In this document: positions 45,901 through 53,650 of the stretch, one piece after another | How positions within the stretch are numbered: the first letter of the stretch is position 1 | Layout of the letters: each line of letters begins with the position of its first letter | Notes under the pieces: generated by a model | Databases searched by the model: none | Told to the model about the DNA's origin: nothing | What the model saw: the letters and a program-made list of their open reading frames with translations, nothing else | Translations under genes and position numbers: made by a program | DNA from: JAGNKE01 sp965230245 | GTDB lineage: Bacteria > Pseudomonadota > Alphaproteobacteria > Micavibrionales > Micavibrionaceae | Length of the DNA stretch: 64,000 nucleotides | Reading direction: 5' to 3' | Assembly: GCA_965230245.1 (NCBI GenBank) | Contig: OZ246000.1 | Span: 1,488,001-1,552,000 of the forward strand

Positions 45901-46658
45901 ACACCATCGATTATTCAAGTGCAGCAGGCGCGGTAACAGTCAATCTGAATACCAATACAACAACCGATGACGGTTTCGGGGATCAGGATACTCTGGTTGA
46001 TATTGAGGCTGTCATCCTGACAGGCAATGATGACACGATTGTCGGCGGCGCTGGGAACTTTACCCTGACAGGCGGAAATGGAAATGACACACTCGATTAC
46101 TCCAATAATACGGACGGAATCAACGCCAACCTCAGCGCGTTCGGTACGACCATAACCGGAACGGTCAACAAAACAAACGGCGGCGCAGTAACAACGGACA
46201 GTGTCGTAAGCTTCGAAAGCCTTGTAGGCGGAACAGGAAACGATACGTTCACGTTCAATACGGACGCGATGATTGATGCTTCGCCCCTGTTAGGAACGGT
46301 TGACGGCGGAACGGGCTATAACCGCCTGCGCATCAACGACAGTTTGACAGGGAACAACCTCACCGATAACGGCATTGACGGCAATACAATCGCGGGAATT
46401 TTCTCAAACATCGACGAACTGGATCTGACGGGCGCAACCGTTGACGGCGGCTTTGATACCTCGGACTACACATTGAATGATGATGCTGATGACTTCGACC
46501 TGACACAAGCGGACGTTCAGGCGCTTGTCGGAGTCGGCGGCACGCTTAACCTGACCATTGACAGCACCTTCGACCTCTTCATCAGCGGTGCGACCAATCA
46601 GGGCGGCGGCACGTTCGATTGGGGCGACGGCACAACCGTGCAGGTCACGACAGCTTAA
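39963..46658 (+). CDS. Giant RTX repeat protein, probable type I secreted adhesin
   Basis: 2231 residues from the ATG at 39963, with AAGGTGA five bases upstream; an in-frame start at 39939 is less likely. Residues 1-100 form a beta-rich N-terminal domain (FNDLVLENVFIDILGPDIML), followed by an acidic linker and an Ig/Calx-like region near 270-410. From about 430 on, RTX nonapeptides (GGxGxDxUx) dominate: clear blocks near 720-740, 960-1000, 1360-1430 and 1800-1870. Three copies of a larger module (VDYSAESG..., YTELASGNINVNW, SPDGL.T.I.VENVEGS) start near 42167, 42945 and 44212. It should bind Ca2+ outside the cell and be exported by the adjoining transporter. It takes the place of SiiE. Confidence 0.88.
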   Translation: MSTVINAEMPAPNEQKTLHVRPKDTIEFNDLVLENVFIDILGPDIMLTDSTTNTRIVFPGLGLILFSEEDAPSMRANGEILTPKELLSKVGRVHNITQDDYVSFTSLDLNPNKGTDDADESESENQSVGEEVIILDYAAFQQQAPQRNTKDPDEDERNREEIETLIESRSNLNEDTDGVPLIATLVESSDKSAPQQKAAEPEAEPEAPDARTRFDFDTRMLQLASIEPAAGADVFGGGGSELSAFDPSNSAQFNSQETIDLSGDDSGLTISADNPDFFSATTATRVIQYSPNLPDFFDVSEVKLTISGTTGALTPSDFSVFMLDDDGTSYNEVAATFDILTGEFVFDMADIVVDSRGDINVAIVYDTTFANETFDIQLEATAEFDVLSGEPIPEEPLQTRTIDRTVKITPDFSAEDGSFDWYLEDVPNNTRVFTGDGDDVINGGQGIDIIETNGGDDIIVGDFGDNGSNDQIDAGEGGETVGDTVIYSARSEDITVDLGAGGAVADGSGFFDATIGIAGEVDKLQNIENITGGAGNDTIFGDDDAFGNILDGGAGDDNIMGGLGNDTLTGGLGIDTLNYSYITGAGAGITIDLSSGAVTAGGGDVDTITDQFEHLIATDRNDTLIGNTLDNDIDGGAGIDTIDYSGRAGTGGLTVDFSTLIGGMSILTFGSIPEQDRLMNVEYLIGTDQNDNVTGDANDNVYDLRDGDDVVDGGDGDDTIDAGDGDDNVDGGAGDDVISGGAGVDVIDGGTNTAVGDTVDYSAESGVLNVNLATTVVSQDGAGDSDTLINIENVIGGSGANTLRGSASDNVFTGGANTDDFFGSGGNDNFIGNGGTNTLDYTELASGNINVNWNGAGNTIIKGAGGTDTFSGIDVIEGSVLNTDVLTLAVAGLTVQASGAYFSPDGLTTLIRVENVEGSSGIDNVSGTTLDNIINGNDGNDILGGGAGDDTVSGGDGDDTIDGDGDNDTLFGDDGDDTIDGGSGDDNIDGGTGDDVISGGAGVDVIDGGTNTAVGDTVDYSAESGALDINLDTGVVAQDGSGSSDTVSNIENIIGGSGTNTMRGNADNNVMTGGANTDNFFGSAGNDTYDGNGGTNTLDYTELASGNINVNWDGANNTVVKGAGGTDDFSNIDVLEGSVLNTDILTLTVAGLTVQSSGAYFSPDGLATLIRVENVEGSSGTDTIFAMNTGTIDNIINGNGGNDTIYGGDGNHTLNGGGGTGDVLRFSTLSDITFDFITSTANFSTYTNTFSGFEEFYLSSGNDVITGSAGDDGLVRGEGGNDTFFVSDGSDDFNGGAGTDTYNFSAATGAINVNLAAGSNQVIDDGFGNTETVTNVENIIGTTFDDTITGNNLDNDITGGDGIDTISGGSGDDVITGGDGDDILAGGNDDDTISGGNNDDVIRGEAGNDTLTGDAGDDIISGGAGVDNIDGGANTAVGDTVDYSAESGTVNINLDTGVVSQDGTGSSDTLTDIENAIGGTGNNTFRGTAGDNVFSANGTADTFYGSGGNDTFNSTAATTVIYYTELAAGDINVQWDNVNNDIDKGAGGTDSYSSTGTTVIVGSTEATDTLTLLVGGLTVQNTFGFFSPDALNTFIGVENVEGSAGTDIIFSATTGTNDNVINGNGGDDTIYGGNGNHTLDGGTTGETTGDILRLSTSSTVTFDLTTGTASFGGFTNTFSNFEEYFIGDGNSTINGTAGNDGVVNGENGSDTFFVSDGIDGFNGGGGTDTYDFAASTSAINVNMTLGANQVIDDGFGNTETITSVERIFGSNFDDTITGSAAANNLQGRDGIDTINGAGGGDTISGGNGDDILSGGDGNDNIDGGNNNDTINGGNDDDTLNGGAGNDIINGDAGDDIIIGGTGDDTIDGGTNNPVTASADGDVADYRAEGSAIVVNLSTVGVNATGATIGNDTLTNIENVFGGDGNDSITGDANSNRLRGYDGDDTINGGAGDDFLYGHDDDDTLIGGAGDDLLDGGNQFDTIDYSSAAGAVTVNLNTNTTTDDGFGDQDTLVDIEAVILTGNDDTIVGGAGNFTLTGGNGNDTLDYSNNTDGINANLSAFGTTITGTVNKTNGGAVTTDSVVSFESLVGGTGNDTFTFNTDAMIDASPLLGTVDGGTGYNRLRINDSLTGNNLTDNGIDGNTIAGIFSNIDELDLTGATVDGGFDTSDYTLNDDADDFDLTQADVQALVGVGGTLNLTIDSTFDLFISGATNQGGGTFDWGDGTTVQVTTA

Positions 46659-46808
46659 GCCATCAAAGCGCATTCCTTTCAAAGACCTCTGGATCAAACA
46701 TGATCCGAAGCGCCGCTATATTGTGAGCGCTATCCTTTTCTGCTAGGCTCACAGCATTGATCAATACTTTATCTGCGTTCAAAAATATCCTTTAAAATCA
46801 GTGACTTT

Positions 46809-48974
46809 ATGGGCAACCCTGAGAAGAAAAAAAGCTCCGCAAGTACGGCAGACCTCCCTAAACAGGACACAGAGCTGGATCCGTTATGGGATTGTTTTGG
46901 CTATATTTTATCGCTCTCAGGGAAAACGCCAGACCTCGAGTCGCTTAAGTCATCCGTCGGCAAGCAAAAAGCGCAGCCCAAAGACATTCAGGATTTGTCC
47001 GAGAAAATCGGCATTGTCTGCAAAATCAAGAAAATCAATTTCGCGCTCCTTTCGGAGCTGGCCGTTCCCTGCATCCTTTTGCTGAAAAACCGCGGCGCGG
47101 TTGTCTGCATTCCCGAAAAGGGCGGCGCGCACAAAATATACATGCCCGGTCTCGGGGTTCAGGATGTATCGCTGGAAACATTTGCGGACTCGTTCATGGG
47201 GCATATCATCGTCTTCTCAACGGGCGGCAAGGATAGCGCCAACACGGAACACATGTGGCGCGCCCGCAAGATCGACTGGTTCTGGCAACCGATCAAGGCT
47301 TATTGGCCGGGCTACACGGAAATTTTGATCTGCTCGCTGTTTATCAATCTTTTCACGATCGCCCTGCCGATCTTCACAATGAATATTTATGACCGCGTCG
47401 TGCCGAACTTCGCCGTGGATACGCTGCAGGTTCTGACCATTGGGATTATTCTGGCTTTCCTGTTTGATTTCCTCTTTCGCACCATCCGCTCGCATATCCT
47501 TGAGAAGGTCGCCGCAAGGCTCAGCACACGCTTTGACCACGACCTCATGGAGCGCCTGATCGACATTCCCGAAGACTCCGTACCGTTTACAGTCGGGGAG
47601 AAAGCCAACATTTTCCGTGAGTTGCAATCGATACGTGACTTCTACGCAAGCCGCCTTGTGCCGGCCTTTGTGGATTTACCCTTCGCCTTGCTGTTCATCG
47701 GCGTCATCTACCTGATCGCCCCTGCCGTAGCGTTCGTCCCGATTGCGGGGATTGTGCTAATCCTGCTGGCCAATACGGTTGTGCAGATCATGTTAACCCG
47801 CCGCACGAAGGAAGTGTTCTCCGCAGGGCAGGCCAAATCATCCTTCATGGTGGAAACGCTCTCGGGTATCGAAACGCTGAAAACCTTCAATGCGGGCGGG
47901 CATCGCCTCCAACGCTGGCATGATCTCAGTTCCAAAGCCGCTCAAGCCTCCCGCAAAAATCAGGTGGTCACGAACGCCGCCGCTCACTTCTCAACCTTAA
48001 CCCTCTACATGGTCAACATTTTCGTGCTGTTCTTTGGGGTGTACGCAATCCAGTCGGGCGCTCTGACTATCGGTGGGTTGATCGCCGTCACAATCCTCTC
48101 CGGCCGCTCCGTCGCACCAGTGATCGGAACGGCCGGCGTTGTCGCCAGATTGAAACAATCCGCCGATGTCCTAAAAACCCTCGACAAACTCTTCGCCATC
48201 CCCCTGGAAAGCGAGCGTGCAGGCACACTAAGTGCGAAAGGGCCGTTTACAGGCAATATTCAGGTGCACAACGCCTCTTACCAATACCCTGACCAAAGCC
48301 TGCCCGCCATCACGGACGTAACATTAAACATCAAGGCGGGCGAGCGCATCGGTCTGATAGGTCAAACGGGTGCGGGAAAATCGACACTGGCCAAATTGAT
48401 CGCAGGGATCATCCAGCCGCAAAGCGGAACGGTGCTCTATGACAACTACGCGCAGGAAACTATCCTGCCAGCGGAACTCCGCCGCTATGTCGGATATGTC
48501 CCGCAAAAGTCGTTTTTCTTCAACGGCACAATCCGCGATAACATTGTTATGGGCAACGAATCAATTGCACCCGAAGACCTTAACCGTGCCACGCATCTCT
48601 CCGGCCTCGATATGTATATCCAGCAAACGGGGCAAGGTTTCGATACCGAAATCGGCGAGGGCGGCAACCGTCTTTCAGGCGGTCAGCAACAAGCCATTTC
48701 ATTGGCGCGCGCATTGGTCCGCAACCCGTCGATCCTTATTTTTGACGAACCGACAACGGGCATGGACAGCACGCTCGAGCAAATCGTCCAGAAAAACCTG
48801 CAGGAATTCCTGAAAGACCGCACCTTCATCATGGTCACGCATCGTACGACGCTGCTTCCCCTTGTTGACCGTCTTGTCCTCCTGACGAAGGGGCGCATCA
48901 ACGCCGACGGCAAACGTGACGACATCATGAAACAGCTCGGCGGCACGCCACCGAAAAAGGGAGGGCGGTCATGA
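46809..48974 (+). CDS. Type I secretion ABC transporter
   Basis: 721 residues. An N-terminal C39-like domain (about 25-145, DPLWDCFGYILSLSGKTPDL) is probably a non-catalytic docking domain, since a matching His is not evident. A six-helix membrane domain spans about 165-470. The nucleotide-binding domain has Walker A GQTGAGKST, signature LSGGQQQ, Walker B ILIFDEPT and the H-loop His in VTHRT. It is followed with a 4-bp overlap by the HlyD gene. This is the inner-membrane ATPase for export of the giant RTX protein, comparable to LapB or SiiF. Confidence 0.93.
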   Translation: MGNPEKKKSSASTADLPKQDTELDPLWDCFGYILSLSGKTPDLESLKSSVGKQKAQPKDIQDLSEKIGIVCKIKKINFALLSELAVPCILLLKNRGAVVCIPEKGGAHKIYMPGLGVQDVSLETFADSFMGHIIVFSTGGKDSANTEHMWRARKIDWFWQPIKAYWPGYTEILICSLFINLFTIALPIFTMNIYDRVVPNFAVDTLQVLTIGIILAFLFDFLFRTIRSHILEKVAARLSTRFDHDLMERLIDIPEDSVPFTVGEKANIFRELQSIRDFYASRLVPAFVDLPFALLFIGVIYLIAPAVAFVPIAGIVLILLANTVVQIMLTRRTKEVFSAGQAKSSFMVETLSGIETLKTFNAGGHRLQRWHDLSSKAAQASRKNQVVTNAAAHFSTLTLYMVNIFVLFFGVYAIQSGALTIGGLIAVTILSGRSVAPVIGTAGVVARLKQSADVLKTLDKLFAIPLESERAGTLSAKGPFTGNIQVHNASYQYPDQSLPAITDVTLNIKAGERIGLIGQTGAGKSTLAKLIAGIIQPQSGTVLYDNYAQETILPAELRRYVGYVPQKSFFFNGTIRDNIVMGNESIAPEDLNRATHLSGLDMYIQQTGQGFDTEIGEGGNRLSGGQQQAISLARALVRNPSILIFDEPTTGMDSTLEQIVQKNLQEFLKDRTFIMVTHRTTLLPLVDRLVLLTKGRINADGKRDDIMKQLGGTPPKKGGRS

Positions 48975-50254
48975 GCGAATTTAACCTCCATGAAGATGAA
49001 AACTGGAACTACCGCCCTTTATTATTCACGGTCGTCATTTTTCTGATCTGCTTTCTCGCGTGGGCGGGGCTATCCGAAATCGACCAGCAAGTCAGAACCT
49101 CAGGGCGCATCATCCCCGCGGGACAGGCGCAACTCGTCCAACATCTTGAAGGCGGGATTATCGACCGCATTCTCGTCAAGGAAGGCGAGCGCGTCGAAAA
49201 AGGCCAGCCTCTATTCCAGATCAGAAACCAGAAAGCCTCCTCCGAACTTGAGGGCAATAAACTGGTGCTGAGCGCCTTTGATATAAAACTGCAACGCCTG
49301 CAGGCCGAATTTGAGGGCAAAGAGAAATTCATTGTCGAGGATATGGATCTTACAGAGGGTTTGTCTGAAATCGCACAGAACGAAATCCGCCTGTTTAACT
49401 CCCGCGTAAAAGCGTTCGAGGACAGGGTCGAAGTGTTCAAGGAACGCGAAAAGCAAAAGGAACTCAAGCTCGAAGACCTGAACTTACAACTTCGAAACCT
49501 GAAAGCCGAACGGGCAATTGCACAAGACCAACTCAACATCAACGAAAAGCTGCGCAAGACGGGTGCAATTTCCGAAAGCCGTTACTTGGATTCCAAAAGC
49601 AAGGTCGGAAATTTCACAACCCGCATCGGCAGTATAGAAAAGCAAATGCCCGTCACCCGCGCGGAACTCGAAGAAGTACGCCAGCAAATGGAAGAGCTTG
49701 CCGAAAAGCGCAAGACCGAAGTACTGGATGAAATCAACGCGGTCGAACTTGAAAGGCAACGTCTGGAAGAACAATTAAAGGCCGACCTCGATCAGGTGCA
49801 ACGAACGGCCATCTATTCCCCCGTCACAGGCATGGTGAATAAAATCTACGTCAACACGCTGGGCGGTGTGGTCAGCCCCGGCTCCGTCATTGCGGAAATC
49901 ATCCCGCTGGAGGACAGCCTGATCGTCGAGGCACGGATGCACACGAAAGACCGGGGTCTGGTCTGGAACGGCCTTCCTGCCAACGTCAAAATCACAGCAT
50001 ACGATTCGACCATTTACGGTACCCTGAACGGCGAAATCACAGAAATCAGCGCTGACAGCTTTACCGATGAAACAACAGGGACGCCGTTCTACCGCGTCAA
50101 AATTACGCTGGATACCGAATCCATTCAGAATTTTGAGCCGATCTACCCGGGCATGACCGTCGAGGCCAATATTCTATCCGGCCGCACATCCGTGCTGCGC
50201 GCCATCTTCAAGCCGTTGCTGCGCCTCAAGGAGAACGCCTTGCGCGAACCTTAG
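48971..50254 (+). CDS. HlyD family periplasmic adaptor
   Basis: 427 residues. A single membrane helix near residues 14-34, a biotinyl-lipoyl-like half (RIIPAGQAQLVQHLEGGIID), a long coiled coil (about 110-290), and a second half with IYSPVTGMVNKIYVNTLGGV near 285 and the PGMTVEANILSG motif near 395. It links the ABC transporter to the TolC channel (SiiD/LapC-like). It overlaps the ABC gene by 4 bp. Confidence 0.93.
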   Translation: MSEFNLHEDENWNYRPLLFTVVIFLICFLAWAGLSEIDQQVRTSGRIIPAGQAQLVQHLEGGIIDRILVKEGERVEKGQPLFQIRNQKASSELEGNKLVLSAFDIKLQRLQAEFEGKEKFIVEDMDLTEGLSEIAQNEIRLFNSRVKAFEDRVEVFKEREKQKELKLEDLNLQLRNLKAERAIAQDQLNINEKLRKTGAISESRYLDSKSKVGNFTTRIGSIEKQMPVTRAELEEVRQQMEELAEKRKTEVLDEINAVELERQRLEEQLKADLDQVQRTAIYSPVTGMVNKIYVNTLGGVVSPGSVIAEIIPLEDSLIVEARMHTKDRGLVWNGLPANVKITAYDSTIYGTLNGEITEISADSFTDETTGTPFYRVKITLDTESIQNFEPIYPGMTVEANILSGRTSVLRAIFKPLLRLKENALREP

Positions 50255-50385
50255 GGCTTAAGCAAGCTAAAAACACCAAACCGTTCCTGAAAACACTCAA
50301 AACGCAGGTACAGAGTCATTTTTAGACTTAAAAACCCCTGTAACATTTGCTATGTCTTTTACTTACTTCAAAAAAGGGATGGTTT

Positions 50386-51492
50386 ATGACACTCAAAACA
50401 GCCTTACACGACGCCCATATTGCGATGAAAGCAAAAATGGGACCTTTTGCCGGCTACGATATGCCGCTTTATTACGACGAAGGTGTTTTAAAAGAACATG
50501 AGTGGGTCAGAAAATCCGCAGGCATCTTCGATGTCTCCCATATGGGCCAACTCACAATCGAAGGTCTTGGCGTAGCAGGGTTTCTTGAAAAACTGACGCC
50601 TTCCGCATTCCAGTCAAAACCCAACGGCCGCGCACAATATACTGTGCTGACGAACCCCGAAGGCGGCATTGTTGATGACCTGATCATCACACGTCTGGAA
50701 GAGGATAAATTTTTCATTGTTGTAAATGCGGCGTGTAAGGAAAAAGACATTGCTTGGATCAAATCCCACATGCCCGATAACCTAACGCTTGAAATGCTGG
50801 ATGACCGAAGCTTGATAGCATTACAGGGACAGGAATCCGAAGCCGTATTGGAAGACGTCTTCGGCATCAATATGGATGAAGTGCCTTACATGTTTATCGT
50901 GACGGACGTAGAAATCGAAGGTGAAAAATGTTTTATCAGCAGGCTCGGCTACACTGGCGAAGACGGCTTCGAATTAAGCGTGCCGAATGCAATCGCCATG
51001 GATATCTGGAACAAGCTTGCCGAGCATGAGGCCGTAAAGCCGATCGGTCTGGCCGCACGTGATTCCTTGCGCCTTGAAATGGGGTATTGTTTGTACGGAC
51101 ATGACATTGACGGGGCAACGTCTCCGGTCGAAGCCGATCTCGGGTGGGTCATGGGAAAAAACAATCAGGGCTTCCTTGGTGCGCATCGTATTCTGGAAGA
51201 AAAGAAAAATGGTGTTGAGCGCAAACGCGTCGGCATCAAACTGACCGATAAGGGCGTGGCGCGTGAAGGCGCAGAAATCCTGAACGAAAATAAGCAGAAA
51301 ATCGGCGCTCTGACCAGCGGTGGCCCGTCCCCGTCATTAAAGGCATCCATCGGGCAGGGTTATGTAGTCAATGATTTCTCGAAGCCGGGTACAAAAGTAT
51401 ACATTAGCGTTAGAGGGCGGGAACTGGCCGCGGAAGTAGCTGAAATGCCGTTCTTAAAACCGAAAACAAAATCCATGAAAAAAGCTGCTTGA
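50386..51492 (+). CDS. gcvT: Glycine cleavage system T protein (aminomethyltransferase)
   Basis: 368 residues from the ATG at 50386, which follows AAAAGGGATGG; a longer in-frame start at 50347 adds residues foreign to the family. Visible motifs are FAGYDMPLYY (about 20-29), IFDVSHMGQL near 46, RLGYTGEDGFELSVP near 186-200, and the C-terminal barrel ending in FLKPKTK. It transfers the methylene group from the H protein to tetrahydrofolate. No glycine riboswitch signature could be found in the 130 bp upstream. Confidence 0.95.
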   Translation: MTLKTALHDAHIAMKAKMGPFAGYDMPLYYDEGVLKEHEWVRKSAGIFDVSHMGQLTIEGLGVAGFLEKLTPSAFQSKPNGRAQYTVLTNPEGGIVDDLIITRLEEDKFFIVVNAACKEKDIAWIKSHMPDNLTLEMLDDRSLIALQGQESEAVLEDVFGINMDEVPYMFIVTDVEIEGEKCFISRLGYTGEDGFELSVPNAIAMDIWNKLAEHEAVKPIGLAARDSLRLEMGYCLYGHDIDGATSPVEADLGWVMGKNNQGFLGAHRILEEKKNGVERKRVGIKLTDKGVAREGAEILNENKQKIGALTSGGPSPSLKASIGQGYVVNDFSKPGTKVYISVRGRELAAEVAEMPFLKPKTKSMKKAA

Positions 51493-51535
51493 TAATTCAG
51501 GTGGCATCAAAATCCAAGAAAGGGAACTTAGAGGG

Positions 51536-51913
51536 ATGAGTGCACTAAAATACACCAAAGATCACGAATGTATCCACGTCACAGGCGATCTCGCCTGGAT
51601 CGGAATCACCGAATATGCGCAAGACGCATTGGGAGATCTGGTTTTTATCGAACTACCTGAAGTCGGAAAAACCGTCACACAGGGCGGAGACGTCGCGGTC
51701 GTTGAGTCCGTGAAAACCGCGGCGGAAGTCTACTCCCCTGTGGACGGTGAAGTCGCCGAAATCAATGAAGCCATGGCTGATGATCTCGACCTGATAAAAA
51801 GCCCCGTAAACGACAACGGCTGGATTGTAAAAGTAAAGGTCGCAGATGTCGCGGCACTCGAGGCCCTAATGGATCAGGCTGCTTACGACGAATATCTCAA
51901 AGAGCTGGATTAA
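51536..51913 (+). CDS. gcvH: Glycine cleavage system H protein
   Basis: 125 residues. The lipoyl-lysine lies in VVESVKTAAEVYSPVDG near residues 54-70; YAQDALGDLVFIELPEVG precedes it. It carries the aminomethyl intermediate between the P, T and L proteins. It is 43 bp after gcvT and 19 bp before gcvPA. Confidence 0.97.
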   Translation: MSALKYTKDHECIHVTGDLAWIGITEYAQDALGDLVFIELPEVGKTVTQGGDVAVVESVKTAAEVYSPVDGEVAEINEAMADDLDLIKSPVNDNGWIVKVKVADVAALEALMDQAAYDEYLKELD

Positions 51914-51932
51914 TATAAGGAACGGTATCAGT

Positions 51933-53216
51933 ATGCGTTATCTCCCCCAGACCAAAAAGTCACGTGAAGCAATGCTCGAAAGCATCGGCGCAAAAAACGT
52001 TGACGAGTTGTTCCGTGACATTCCGTCAACCGCCTTTTTTGACGGCAAGGCCAACCTGCCGGATCACAAAGGCGAATTGGAAGTCGAACGGATTTTAGGA
52101 GGCTACGCCAATGAAAATCAAGCCGCACCCGACGGCCCGTTCTTCCTTGGTGCGGGAACGTATTACCACCACATTCCGTCTTCTGTTGATTACATCATCC
52201 AGCGTTCGGAATTCCTGACGGCATACACACCGTACCAGCCGGAAATCGCACAAGGAACGCTGCAGGCAATCTTTGAATACCAAACATTCATCGCCCGCCT
52301 GACAGGACAGGACATCGCCAACGCGTCCATGTATGACGGATCAACATGCGTTGCGGAAGCCGCATTGATGGCGATGCGTGTCACCAAACGCCGGAATGTG
52401 GCAATCGGGAACGCATTGCACCCGCATTACCGCGGTGTACTGAACGCTTACATGAGCAACTTTGATGATATCGAAGTCAAAGAAGGCGAACCGGATGAAA
52501 GTTGCGCATGCGTGATCGTTCAGTCACCCGATTTCTACGGGCAGCCGCATAAATACGATGAATGGCGCAAAGAATGCGATGAAACGGGTGCTTTGCTGAT
52601 TGTTGTGGTTACCGAAATCGTTTCACTAGGACTTCTGCCTGCCCCTTCAGAAGCGGACATCGTTTGCGGTGAAGCGCAATCTATAGGTCTGCCGATGAGC
52701 TTCGGCGGCCCGCATTTGGGCTTCTTCGCATGCCGCCAGAAATACCTGCGCCAAATGCCCGGTCGCTTATGCGGAATCACCGAAGATGCAGATGGTCGTC
52801 GCGGCTTTGTGCTGACATTATCGACACGTGAACAGCACATCCGCCGTGACAAGGCCACATCAAACATTTGTACCAACCAGGGACTTTGCGCTCTGGCATT
52901 TACGGTACACATGTCTCTGCTCGGTGAAGACGGCTTCAAAAAACTGGCACGCCTCAATCACGAAGCGGCTATCAAACTTTCTGAAGCCCTTGGAAAAATA
53001 GAAGGCATAAAAATCCTGAACGACGGCTTCTTTAATGAATTCGCTGTAGAGCTGCCTAAAAACGCCGAAGACGTTGTAAATGAGTTGGCAAAGCAAAATA
53101 TCATCGGAGGGTACGCACTCGACGATAATCAGCTTTTGGTCGCAGCAACGGAAATGACAAAAGATGAAGACATCGCCCAATTCACAAAAGCATTGGGAAA
53201 AATTCTGGAAACATGA
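51933..53216 (+). CDS. gcvPA: Glycine dehydrogenase (decarboxylating) subunit 1
   Basis: 427 residues, the N-terminal half type of split P protein. Marks include FLGAGTYYHHIPSSVDYIIQ (about 70-90), EFLTAYTPYQPEIAQGTLQA, and a later GLPMSFGGPHLGFFACR near 254-270. It forms the heterodimeric P protein with gcvPB, which carries the PLP lysine. Confidence 0.96.
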   Translation: MRYLPQTKKSREAMLESIGAKNVDELFRDIPSTAFFDGKANLPDHKGELEVERILGGYANENQAAPDGPFFLGAGTYYHHIPSSVDYIIQRSEFLTAYTPYQPEIAQGTLQAIFEYQTFIARLTGQDIANASMYDGSTCVAEAALMAMRVTKRRNVAIGNALHPHYRGVLNAYMSNFDDIEVKEGEPDESCACVIVQSPDFYGQPHKYDEWRKECDETGALLIVVVTEIVSLGLLPAPSEADIVCGEAQSIGLPMSFGGPHLGFFACRQKYLRQMPGRLCGITEDADGRRGFVLTLSTREQHIRRDKATSNICTNQGLCALAFTVHMSLLGEDGFKKLARLNHEAAIKLSEALGKIEGIKILNDGFFNEFAVELPKNAEDVVNELAKQNIIGGYALDDNQLLVAATEMTKDEDIAQFTKALGKILET

Positions 53217-53257
53217 CACCATGAAGCGGAAGAGATAGGAAGAAAAAGAAGGATTAA

Positions 53258-53635
53258 ATGGCAGGTTTTCAGGTTTTTTTCGGGTTCTTATTCGGAGCGG
53301 TGACAACATTTGCAGCTGTAATGATCTTTATGTTTTTTGTTCCTTCCGAGCAACAAGTTAAAACACTGAGCTGCGGTGACCGTGAAACAAAAATAGGTGT
53401 TGTCATTGATGGAAAACACAGACAGTTCATCATGGCGGGACAGAAAATAGATAAAGAAAAAATCAAAACATTCAGCGATATCCTTATAGATGCTGAGTGG
53501 AAACATGCGGAAGGCTCAACACGGGTTACGTTGGATCGACTAACCGGTGAATTGGAAATGAGAGAAAAAAGCAACTTTATGGGCGATGAAAAAACTCAAA
53601 ACTTTAAGTGTCATCACGTATCACAAAGATTTTAA
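53258..53635 (+). CDS. Small membrane-anchored protein between gcvPA and gcvPB
   Basis: 125 residues with one N-terminal membrane helix (residues 3-27, FQVFFGFLFGAVTTFAAVMI) and an exported soluble domain of about 95 residues rich in Lys and beta strands, with two Cys. No family is recognised. It lies in the middle of the glycine cleavage operon (41 bp after gcvPA, 15 bp before gcvPB), so it is co-transcribed, but nothing links it to glycine metabolism. GAAGAAAAAGAAGGA precedes its start. Confidence 0.65.
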   Translation: MAGFQVFFGFLFGAVTTFAAVMIFMFFVPSEQQVKTLSCGDRETKIGVVIDGKHRQFIMAGQKIDKEKIKTFSDILIDAEWKHAEGSTRVTLDRLTGELEMREKSNFMGDEKTQNFKCHHVSQRF

Positions 53636-53650
53636 GACGGATAAAAAAGA

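Noticed and set aside
50255..50385. Glycine riboswitch before gcvT
   Set aside because: I looked for the conserved glycine aptamer segments and found none in the 131 bp upstream of the start.
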